Shown: positions 36,470-48,500 of the stretch, piece by piece
How positions within the stretch are numbered: the stretch's first letter is position 1
How the letters are laid out: each line of letters opens with the position of its first letter
Assembly: GCA_930367205.1 (NCBI GenBank)
Contig: OV884009.1
Location: 92,897,189 to 92,961,188, forward strand
DNA length: 64,000 nt
DNA from: Acanthosoma haemorrhoidale
Lineage: Eukaryota > Arthropoda > Insecta > Hemiptera > Acanthosomatidae
Direction of reading: 5' to 3'
Position numbers and translations under genes: made by a program
The notes under the pieces: model-generated
Database searches by the model: none
What the model saw: the letters and a program-made list of their open reading frames with translations, nothing else
What the model was told of the DNA's origin: nothing

Positions 36470-36766
36470 TTATACGCCAACTTTTCAAGAGGTCCCTCCC
36501 ATCCAACACCGAACCCCTCTCCCACCAATTCAATTTCACCTTATACTTTCGCTGGAAAAAGACAAACTATTCCGCGAACTGAATTGATCAAAAGCATTAC
36601 CACTGACCTTGAACCTATCAACGTGGTTCAAAAAACCGGTTTTATAGGACACATCACAAACATTGGATCCACAATATTTATTGCCGAGTGGAGAAATGAT
36701 TCCTTGTTGCCAGGTTTGTATACGCGTAGGAAAATAAAATTAATTGTTTCATTTGAAGTTGACTAA
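36470..36766 (+). mobile_element. ORF1-like fragment of a non-LTR element
   Basis: The last ~95 codons of a 123-codon frame (PSPTNSISPYTFAGKRQTIP then RTELIKSITTDLEP...GLYTRRKIKLIVSFEVD) look like the segment of LINE gag-like ORF1 proteins just before the RNA-binding fold: a 'RTELI..I..DL.P..V' block, then '..LPGL..RR.KI.LIVS'. No zinc knuckles follow in frame. The assignment is by resemblance only. Confidence 0.35.
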
Positions 36767-37689
36767 TTATTTTGCTCCGGCATCCAACATGTGGACCTAG
36801 ATTTTAGGGGTTAGCTACATTACGATGATGAGCCATTTTTTCTTAGAATGCGATTTGAGTGAGATACGCATTTTTAGCAACCAGGAAAATAAAGCATACT
36901 GCCGTTAATATTGCCCAAGCTCTCCAATCAATTGCCTATTAGCTACAATCAAAGTGTAGTCCAAAATAATTTGTTTTTTTCTCTGTGAGGGTATGCCAAG
37001 ACTTGAGGGCTGTACTTCATTTTTCTGAGGTCAGAAGAAAACAGTGACAATCCCTGGATGATTGTTGTTGTTTTCCAAATTAACAAGCGCAGTAACCCTA
37101 TAAATAGATTGGTATCCCCCTTCCATATCTAAGCACCTTGGGTGGCCATGGGGGAATTTACTGCATGGAGGGTAGCCAGCAGACAACATTATGTCCTATG
37201 TCCAGTACCAGTTTGTGTCAAGGTATATATACATATACACTGACCGACCTTGGGCATAGGGCTTAAATCAAAAGTGGGGAAATCGGGCATTAGAGACCGT
37301 CCACAGTATTCCTGAAGAAAAGATCAAACTTTCACTGCCATGGTTCGGGAGCCTGGAAGAAGAGGACATGCAACCTATTAATGTAATTTTCCAGTAATAA
37401 AATAGGTTCTCTGAACAAGCTGGCAACAAATTTTTACTAGCTACATAACGTCGCCTGGCTCATGCACCTGGTTGATACGTTAAGTATAAATGGCTGGCCT
37501 GCTCCTTCGAAGTTAGCACCAGCAAGAGTACATTTTTAAAAGACAAATTTTCTAGGGCTTCTTCAACTTTAGATCGTTTTCCTGTTCAGTGGCTAGTTTG
37601 TATCTATCTTCGTCGAGTAACAACTCTTCAACTTGTAAATGAGCATCCACCACAGGGTTAGAGCAGCCCTCAATGTGATGAATATCCGT

Positions 37690-38900
37690 AGAGTATTGGG
37701 AGATAGAGGTTAGCCACCGGATGCGCCGGACTCATCCAATCGACGCCGATTGCTTTCAGGAGGTAAACCAAGGAAGAAGACTGCTCGCCATACGCACCGG
37801 ACGCATTTTAGACCCCATCGCCAACACCTACGTCCCGGTACGAGTACCTGGCTTAGACACGGAAACTACAGGGTTTGGCAGGGGGCACCAGTGACATGGC
37901 GGGTAGCACACCACCAAAATAAATATCACCAATCGCCATCATAGGCAAGAAAACTACCATTGACATCAGTCAGTTGCTGCTGTCAGACGGTATTTAAACA
38001 TTTACCCTCCGGCGATCAAGAGAAGGTGTAGCTGTATGCCCAAACACCACCCAGGACCACAGCACGTTAGACCTGGTAAGATCTAAGCAACTCCCTTGCC
38101 ACACATATCATCATCCTTGCTAAACAGCGCGCCCACTTCGTACAGCTGTAGCCTGAATGGGGGGGGGGGGCTTTATGGCTTTCTTAGGCCAACTGGTGGC
38201 CTCCATCGCTTCCTTGGTCGAAAGGATGCTAGCCCGGTCTACAGCTTCCCTGACTCAAACATCGACACCATGATCTCAGCTATGAACCCACTGACCTCAC
38301 TGATAGGCTTTTAACCCGACTAGATAGAGTGTCACATTGATGAGTGACCTAGTCCTAAACTATAACGTTCGCGGCCTCTTGCTCAAACAGTGTGATATCT
38401 AGACAATACTGCGCTGTCATGTCCCGGACGTCTTCGTTTTCTCTGACGAAAGACAGCAACTGTCGCTTAACAGGTTATAATGTCTACCCACCAGAAAACC
38501 AAAAACAATTCCCCGGAGGCGTGGTGATACTAGTCAAGCATGGAGTACCGTGCAAACCCCTAGACCCAGCAGCACCCCCAGACAACAACCATTGCATTGT
38601 CACCCTCCAACTCCGGCTGACTAATAACATCACCGTGACCGGGATCTAAAAAAGACCGAGAACCAGCCTAACAACTACCAAGATTTTGATCACGGAAGCA
38701 CCAAGGACAAGAGACGATCATTGGAGACCTTAAAGCCAAAAGCCAATAACAGCTGGTGGAGTGGCAATAGAGCCAACGCTCTAGGGCACCATGTCATAAA
38801 GCAATATATGGGGTAACACTATCTTATAAAACTACAAACAAGCTGGCCGCAGACTAGACCCCTAGCAAAGGGTCACCCCCACAATTATATTTTTCTTCAC
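37690..38900 (+). mobile_element. Degraded 5' part of a Jockey-like element (same lineage as 56733-61164)
   Basis: The left part echoes the intact element's leader and ORF1 start (AGGGTTTGGCAGGG against AGGGTATGGCAAGC). From ATG 38340 the sequence matches the start of the intact element's ORF2: LNYNVRGLLLKQ against LNYNVCGLRPKQ, then GGVVILVKHGVPC against GGVAVLVKNGIPC, and VTLQLRLTNNITVTG against VTLQLRLTNNITVSG. A GDLxA...W piece lies near 38725-38765. It has many stops and ends within the endonuclease domain. It lies upstream of ARMC6. Confidence 0.85.
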
Positions 38901-39596
38901 CACCATGGTTAGTTCAGTGAGACCCCCTCGGTGACTACATGAAAATTGCATTCCTATATAACTTAAAAAACTACGATCAATGTCATATTCAGCATCATTC
39001 TTATCGATTAAATTATTTATTAACATTAGCCATTTATTTTATTTTGTTTCGGGTGTCCTTTACTATATAGGTACTTTCACAGTAGCTATACTGATGTTAA
39101 GGGATGGCCATAACTTCAAGCTATTCATTGAATTATGTTAAATGAAAAAAAATGTATTTCTTCCTTAATCATAGTTGATATTAAAGCAAAAAATGTTATC
39201 TAATATACCATACAAAGGAACTTTTTTTTTGAGAGAGAGCACAAATATCTTATTTAAAACTACATACTTCAGATAAATAATAAGAGCCATGGTCTTTTTA
39301 AAGTGGTCCATTAATTATAAAAATAAATATTTCCTGAAAAAAACTGTTATTTAGTATTTAGTACAACTATTGGAGCACTTTACGTTAAAACAATTTTTAT
39401 GTAAGTTTAAGAGTAAGTTCTATCCAAGTAGATATACAGATTAAGGTTATACTCTATGGCTTGCTTTAACATTGTTGATTTTAGTTTCGTTTTTTGATCA
39501 ATTGTTATTGAACGTAGTGCTGTCCAAGTGTAGGCGGTTGTAGTGTTATTTTTGTTACAATTGATTCTTTCATAAGATTTATATTGCTATATAAAG

Positions 39597-42500
39597 ATGG
39601 TTAGGGTAGTAAGTCAGGCAAATTTTAATGAAACAGTGCTAGAAAACAAAGAGTTACTAGATTTGAACGCAGACGAAGCTATAGAAGAAACTGTAAAGCA
39701 GTTTGAAGCTCAAGTAAATCTAGAAAAATTGCCATTTTAGGACATAAAATTTATTTTTCAAATTAGCAATGTCAAATTAAAAGTCTATGTCGGCCTAAGA
39801 ATGCATGGCAGTTTACACATCTGAAAGCAATCAAACTAATGATTCAGTTATTTTTTTCATCTTAATAGATGTTTTAAATGATTGTTTTAATAATTTAAAT
39901 TGCAAATTTATTTTGTAGAATTGAAACAATTTTAATTAAAAATTTTGAATTAAAAGGATCTACAACATTGCTGCTATTGATTCCCCAACACCAATATTGA
40001 AGGAAATCATGACCCATCCGTGATGTTATCCTTACTGCATCCCTACATACTACTCTTTTTATTAGAAGGGGCCCACTTGTCTTAATTCCAGATCTACGCT
40101 AATTATGCCAGGAGTATAACTGATTCTGTAGGAATTGGTCAGCCTGGAATGTGGACGCTTATGGTCCTTACAACATTTGTGATACTTCTAATCAAAGTTA
40201 ACTAAACCACAAACCGTTGTCAATCATCTCAAAAGTCGGTCATTCGCCAGAATTAGTCTATTAGAGCCCTGAATAAGTTATTCATTATATTGAACTATGG
40301 CAAGGATACTATTTGCTGTTAGTGGCTAGGGAACCCAACTCATTTTTTTGACACCATAAATGTGTTGCACATAAAAAAAAATTATTTTTTGCAATTCTTA
40401 CTTATTTTAAGCATGAAAAACATTTATATGTAGAGTTAGAACTCCTTGGGGGCAGCTAATGAGGCCTCGGAACGCCCTCCCAGACAGTAATTGGGAAGCT
40501 GGGAAGGCCACCAAGGCTTGGACCGACTAGACCATAGTCTGGAGGGTGTGACCAGCACCTTGCACTTCTTAAGAGATACCTGAGACTATTAATGTTTTAC
40601 AAGTTTTAAAAAACGATGAATAGCAACACCAAATCTGACATTAAAGAATGGTGTTTATTTTGTCTACGAAACAGTCACATTTTAAGGTATCAACATTATT
40701 TGATAGTGATAATGGTACAATAACAAAAATAAATAATATAATTGATACAAAAATGTGTGTTGTATATTAATAAATTATTAGGAATAAAACCTTGGTACTT
40801 AGCTATTTACTGGCACCATATTAATTTTCTTATGAATTTGTTCTAATTTATTATTTTTATGAATACCAAAATGTTTACTCCTTTTTGCATGTTACTTATA
40901 TTAACTTACTTAAACTTATGTACTATGAAAACAAAAAGTAAGTTTAGTAATGATATGTTTTAGGGCGTTGATCTCACGAACATTGTAAAAGATCCATTTT
41001 ATTTGGAAGATAAAAACCCAGTATATTTTTTAGTTTCTGGTATAAACCTCTCATCAAATGAAAGTAAAATATCGTCATATGTAAATGAGTTGAAGATATT
41101 ATGTGGAAAAGGAATTGAATATAAGATTTTATGTGGAAACGAACATGTTTATGACGCATTAATTACAAAATTATCTGCAGATATATCACTAAATCTGAAA
41201 GAGAATATCTTAATATGTTTAACAATATTTTTTGATGGTAATTATAATTTTCTTAGCTTTATTTATTATTAAATTACTTAATTTTTATCAGAATAGAAAA
41301 AAAATCTTTATTTCGGTACTACATCCTATAAGAATATTTACAGGTTTCAAAAAAATAAATTCAATTCTAGCTGAATGCTCAGGATGAAGCATGGCTGATA
41401 TTAGAAGGGAGAGAATTCCAGAGAGTGGTAAAGCAAGCAACAGTAAATGTCTGAAATAAGGGAGATGATGTATGTAAAAAGGGTGATGAGAATATACGTG
41501 GTTGGAACGAAGAATGTATTTTGTATGGAAGGAGGGGAGGGAAAGACCCACCCTAACTTGGTGTAGAGGTGGTAGCATGGCAGGTCCTGAAGATAAATAT
41601 AATGAAATAGTTCATGAATCACATGAACCTGTCCCTCAATAGACCCGTGTATATTAGACAGCCATTATCTAGGTGGGAAGAGTAGTAGGCGGGAAAGGGT
41701 ATGGCAAGAGCGATAGACTAGTTAAAAGGTACCTACTGAGCTTGGGGAGATCACAACTGACCCAACAACTATTAAGTTTTATGAAAAAAAATTCCATTAA
41801 ATTTCCATTAAAAAAAATTAAGTGAAATCCCTTTTATTTAATAATTATTATGTATCATTTGAACACAACAGAGATCTCAGTATTATCTTGAAGTGTGTCT
41901 GGCTCATTGTGGTTACTGAGTGATTCTGTGCATTACCAATTCTTTTTGGTTATTGGGTTTTTCTGTTTGTTATGATTTTACCACTCTCAACTTTGTATAT
42001 TCTTCATGTATTATTGATTTGAAATCTTTATATTGGATTTACCTAAAATATTTCAATCTTGATTTTATTTGAACAATTTTATGGTATGTAAATTTAATTT
42101 TACCATACAGTCATTTGATGTAATTATAGTTAGTGATATGTTATAATAAAACCCACTGATTATGTAAATTAAAACTGTCTGAAGATAACATGAAATAAAT
42201 AACACATATGACTATTAACTCTTTCACACTTAATAAAATTCCATAAAAAAATAAATATCAAATTCCGCATTATCAATTTCTGTCTTATTAAAAATTGGTT
42301 TGAAAGGCTTTGTATTTTTAAATAAAAATCTCAAGTATTCAGATCACAATGAATGTTTTTGTAGCAATTATTTTTATATTTCTTCAACATTCTTTTTTTC
42401 ATTAATAATGCTGAAAAAGTTTTCTAGCCACTGATTTAGATTAATATCCAGGTTTTTCAGATAATTCTGCAAAATACTTATTTTTCCTCTGCATTATGTT

Positions 42501-45500
42501 ATCTGGCTTTGACAGGATATTACCATTCTTGTTCCAAATGAACATGAGCCTTGTTTCCCTACTTTTCCATATGGTTATATAGAAAACCTTTTAGTTGTCT
42601 TTAAAATGTTCTATTCTTCTTCTATCTCTCAAATCTTCCATTTTCCTTCTGACAGTTTCCTGGAATTCCCTTTTTCTAAAATAATTTGCTGTTGGTAGTT
42701 CACATTACTACCTGTTCAGTGTTTGAATTATTTGGCTTTGGAGCAAGCTGTCTGATAAGCACCATAGGAAGCTTGTTTGTTAGAAAATCTCCACTCTTTA
42801 GTTATATAGTATTAAAATATTTACGTTCTTTTAAAAGATAACGTAATTTTATTTTTAAACTTTAAATTTATTTTATTAGTGATTAACTGCTGTTTAAGGT
42901 TCTTTTAAACAAAATAATTATGGCAAAAGATTATATTTAATTACAAATAAACAAAAAGAAACTTATATTAATTATACTTGTCTATATTTTTGTCTTCAAT
43001 TGTATTATTTTTTAATCAAATTAACTCTTCTTCCTGGTGCAACTTCTCTTCCGTTCCCCTTCCAGGCCAACAACAAATAACTTACAGAACTTGTTATTTC
43101 ATCACTTGACTCAGACACATATATCACAGGCTGATCCCAAACTAGAGAGAATAATTCTGTGTTCTCATAAAACAACAACTATACTATATCACGGGCCAAA
43201 ACTAGATGAGTAATTCTGTGTGTGTTCATCATGATACAACAACAACTATACTATAAAAGTTTTTCCATTATCCGATTATGTTTACACCAAAATTTTACAT
43301 TTTTCATTTCAACCATTTACATTACAAATGTACATACACCTTACAGACATCTTAACTTTTAACTATAGTACCATAAATTTATAATTTCTAAGTTTTTACA
43401 TTGCTGGGTTGACAATATCTTCATATTAAAGTATTAATTAATTTTAAATTACAAATTTTTATATAGCTTTTAACATTTACCAACTTGATTGTACAAAATA
43501 AACATACCAACATTTTAATACATTAGAATAAAATTAATTTTTTAAGTTTTTATATGTGTCCGTTTGACACTATTTTCATGTAAGGTTTTAATGAATTTTA
43601 AATTTTCAATTTTTTCTATAGATGTTAACATATTTGATTGTCCAAATAAACATTATACCATTTTAATACAATATAATAAATTTCAATTCACTTTTCAAGT
43701 TTTTACATTTGCCTGATTGCCATTATTTTAGAATAGGTTTTTCAATTAATTTTAAATTTGAAGTTTTTAGATAGATTTTAACATATTGCCAAATTGGATT
43801 GTACGAATAAACATACTAACATTTAAACATTAGAATAAACTTCAATTTTTAAATGTGCTTGTTTGACATTATTTTATAATAAGTTTTTCAATTAATTTTA
43901 ATTCTATTGTTTATATAGATACAGTTTTATATTTCATCCGATTAGCATTATTTCATAATACTAAATATAAGTTTTTCTTTTTTATAATTATACTCTATGG
44001 TATTAAAAACATACCTGAAATTATTTTTAAAGTCTTCACTTTTATTTATTTTCATGTTATTTCCACTAAACTCGTAAAAGGGGATTTCCCTAAATTGAGA
44101 TGAAATTTTAAATTCTAATTTATCCCAATTCAAAATTTTACCCATTGTATTTTTAAATTTACTGGGAGATTTTTACTGGGTCAGATTTTTTAAATTGTTG
44201 AATCTCTAACTTATCATGATTATTAATTACTCGTATTATATCACAATTAATTACCGATTTAGTTTCACTAGAATTGCTAGTTATTTTAATTGTATTTTGT
44301 TCCTTTATACTTTTTATATCCTCCATTTCCTGCTCCTTTTTATCACTTTTATCATTATTTTCTTTTTTATTTGTATCTAAGTCATTTGTAATTAAATTTT
44401 GTTCATGATCTAGGTGTTTATTTTCAATTTCTAAGTTAACTTCTTTAAAATCATTTTTCTGATTTTTCAGTTCGGGTTTTAAATCTGTTTCTAAAATATG
44501 TATTTTTTCATCCATTTCTACATTTAAACCATTGAAAGAATTTTGTAACTGTTGTTCAATTCTTTCACATTTATGGTCAATTTTTTAAAAAATTTCATTA
44601 TTTTTATCTGCCAATTTATCGATTTTATTATATAATTCTAAAAATTTTTGTTTATTTTCTTCTTTAAATTGCTTAAAATTTTCTTCAAATTTTAAATTAT
44701 TTTCTTGTTTTAATTCTAATTAATTTTGTTTATTTTCTTGTTTTAATTTTAATAATAAATTTGTTTCAAGTTTTAAATAATTTTCGTTAATTTTTTCTAT
44801 CATTAATTTTAACATATTATCCATCTACGTATCTATCAATTATACTTTGCTCATTTGGATCAGTATTGACACTATGCTTATCTTTTTCCATGACTGAATC
44901 TAACAATATGAATCTTAATCACAAATACAATTTTTAACCTAATCTTTATATCAAATTTAAACACAATTTTCGTGACACTATCTAAACAATCCTTTAGCCA
45001 GATTACTTCGTTATCAGTCCTTACGTTGGGCGCCAAATATTAAAATATTTACGTTCTTTTAAAAGGTAACGTAATTTCATCTTTAATTCTTTTACTTTAA
45101 ATTTATTTTATTAGTGATTAACTGCTGTTTAAGGTTCTTTTAAACAAAATAATTATGGCAAAAGATTATATTTAATTACAAATAAACAAAAAGAAACTTA
45201 TATTAATTATACTTGTCTATATTTTTTTCTTCAATGGTATTCTTTTTTAATCAAATTAACTCTTCTTCCTGGTCCAACTTCTCTTCCGTTCCCCTTCCAG
45301 GCCAACAACAAATAACTTACAGAACTTGTTATTTCATCACTTGACTCAGACAAATATATCACAGGCTGATCCCAAACTAGAGAGAGAATAATTCTGTGTT
45401 CTCCTCATAAAACAACAACTATACTATATCACGGGCATAAACTAGATGAGTAATTCTGTGTGTGTTCATCATGATATAACAACAACTATACTATAAAAGT

Positions 45501-48500
45501 TTTTCCATTATCACTAGACCCAGACACCTATACACTAGACCGGTCCCATAACTAGATAGAGAATAATTCTGTGTGTGTTTTCATCATCACAACCACCAGT
45601 ATACTACCTTTTGTTTTTTTCTCCACCCTCAATTGTTTTTGTTTGCCTTTTTGATTCAAGTTTGGATTAAATATTTATATACAAACTCCACAATATCTAA
45701 TATCACAACAATAGATTACTTTGATTTTATAGGGAGATCCCTAAAGATGTGCTTGAGGTCTTTGAATGATCTGCTGAAAAACTGGGCCCTGTTATGAATA
45801 TGAACGAACATCAGCAAAACCATGTATATGTGCACACAACCTCCGATGCTGAAGAGCAATCCATTGTAATGGGACTATGTACCATTAATTAAAAAGGTAT
45901 ATACTTGAAATCACAACTAAACTGGTAAAATGACATTGAGAAATAAATTGAAAGGAGAATAGGTACTTTAAATCATTTAGAAGTAGCACATTCTCTTCAA
46001 AGGCTAGACTATACAATACCTCAGACACGTACATATGAATCCTAATGCTAGACCATGACTAACACAAATTAACCAGCCTTTCTCAGGTTTGACAAAAAAG
46101 AGCTTGACCATATCAATAGTGGTGTGCGCGAGTCTGGAGTCAAAGAGACAAATAAATGCTGAGATAATGGCATTGTATAAGGTCTTAGATGTTTGTCTCT
46201 TCATTAAGGTGGGTAGATTACTCTGGGCTGGCCATCTCGTGAGGATGGAACAGAGGATTTCCATTTAAGTCCCAATAGAAAGGTATGGTGCTAGGTGTGT
46301 CAGTCATCCTGAGCTATGATAAGAGGATTATATGAAAGGCTGCAGCACTTATCTAAGAAGCGGGAGTCATCCAACTCTCACTGGCTTAGGGTGGATTACC
46401 AAATAATATAGGTTTAATGAAAAAGCTTCTTTATGTTCCTAAAATGGAAATAAAACAGAGTATGACAGTAGTGGATCCATACTACATACTGTGTAGAGTA
46501 TATTATGTACAACTGAGTTGCTTGCATCATGTTTTGAGAATAGTGCAAAGAAATGGCTAATAATGTGCATGGAGTTAACAAGAAAACTGTAGATGGAGAA
46601 TGTTCAAGTAACAATGGCAGGCAGATGTCTCGGAGAAGGAAACTATATTTAGTATATTCATTATTTATATATAGTATATTCACTACATTTTCTATAAATT
46701 GTCTCATATATACTATCTTATTGTAGAAAATAATTTCACCTAATTTATTTGATTATTACAGTCCTATCTTTCTAACACTTTTTCCAAATCCAATGTGGTT
46801 TTAGATTATTCCAGCCACACCACTGATATCCCCCCCAATACCTTCCTAACATCTTTTACTGATGACACAGCAGTCCTGTCATCCCACACAGATCCTTAAA
46901 AGGCATCCAATAACCTTCAAAGACACCTTAACGAGATGCTGTAAAAAAAATTTGATGAAGGAGAATGTGCACCTATTACTTTTACACTCTTTCGAACATC
47001 CTGCCCTTCAGTTGTTTTAGTTCTGCCCCTATTCCTATATCCAATACAGTACAGTATCTAAGCTTCCATCTTGGCAAAAGACTAACATGAAATCCACACA
47101 CAAGATTAAAAAGACAATAACTAAAAATACATTTTTAACAATTCTATAGATTACTTCAAAGGACATTCATCTCAATAGAAAATAAATTATTAAGTCATAC
47201 TTAAATCAATCCAGACTAGAGTTATCAGGCATAAAAAATCAGTCAAACATCAACTGTATCTAATCCTTTCAAACAAAAGTTCTGAGAATAATAGTTAATG
47301 CCCCTGATTAAATCAGCAACAGAACCCTTCATAACGATCTTAATATACCTTGCATCCTTTATTTCATCCCTTCAAAGTTCATGTCATTTCACAAAAACTT
47401 ATACAATCATCCTAATCTCCTAGTGCAGTCAATATACAGCTTCACACATCCCCCCTTATCAATAATTAAAGTGACAGGGGCCTCGTGATCCTTGATAATT
47501 ACATGGCATCAGTAGTTTCTCCAACCACATCCTGAATTTATGTAGCTTTTGAGCTCTTGGTCAGTTTCCACCCTTATCCGCTGATGGGGGAACGTGAGGT
47601 GAGAGATCTCCCAAGTCTCCGCTTTGCTTCCTCTTTCGCATGCGGAGTTGGGTCCCTAGGATGTATATTTGTAAATATCCTTTGAATCAGTGAGAAAATG
47701 CTGTGCTGTAAATCAGATCATTGATCACAATAACTTATTGCCCAATTGGGTTGATTGTAATTTTATTTCAATAAAAAGGTTTTCTAACATTAAATTTATT
47801 TGAATTCAAGACAAGTATACCAAAAACACCAAAACCCTTTTATATTATAACTTATAACCATGGCTATATTAAAGCCTTTATATTATATTGTATTTTAAAA
47901 TATTACATGATGCACTTGGTATGCTCAAACTAGGTTTGACCATTTTTATTCTCAATTGTATTATCTGGCTCAAAATTCAGATATTTACCTCTTCCTGAAT
48001 AGTTTCCTAAATCTCTACCACTAAATTTCAGAATGTTCGAGTGGGAAGTTTAAAAATAGTAAAATGAATAATTATGCCTCAATATTTTTCTCAGTATAGA
48101 CTTTATTTTTATTTTTAGGTTATCCTGATATGCTAGATAAACGAGGGTGTATTATGTTCTTAGAGATGTTAGGTAGTTTTCCTGCAATTCAAAAGCTCAT
48201 ATTTAAACTTATAGATATTACATGTTTAAAACATGAAAGAAATCGCCAGGTAATAGTTAGTTATATTATTTAATTCAAATCTATATGAAATATATTCACT
48301 TCTTATGTACACTATATTATAGTTACTACATTATTGTAGAAAATTATTTTATTTTTCATTTGCACTTAGCTTTATTATAGTTACTACATTATTGTAGAAA
48401 ATTATTTTATTTTTCATTTGCACTTAGCTTTATTATAGTTACTACATTATTGTAGAAAATTATTTTATTTTTCATTTGCACTTAGCTTTATTATAGTTAC

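Larger units (their letters stand above)
34324..39596. other. Intergenic region DLST to ARMC6
   Basis: AT-rich at both ends. In the middle (36470-38900) there is transposon-derived, less AT-rich DNA, listed separately. 37100-37600 is also less AT-rich, but I recognise nothing in it. The ARMC6 promoter must lie near 39400-39596; no clear TATA box was seen. Confidence 0.5.
42810..45512 (-). mobile_element. Gag-only (non-autonomous) Ty3/Gypsy-like LTR retrotransposon
   Basis: Two long direct repeats (42810-43272 and 45038-45512) bracket about 1.77 kb of internal DNA. Adjacent to the right repeat, the minus strand reads TGGCGCCCAACG (from 45035 down), the usual primer-binding start of Gypsy-type elements. 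The element therefore runs right to left. Internally there is a coiled-coil, gag-like frame with a few stops and then an AT-rich tandem repeat. No protease, reverse transcriptase, RNase H or integrase motif is present, so it could only move with helper proteins. It lies in ARMC6 intron 2. Confidence 0.85.
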
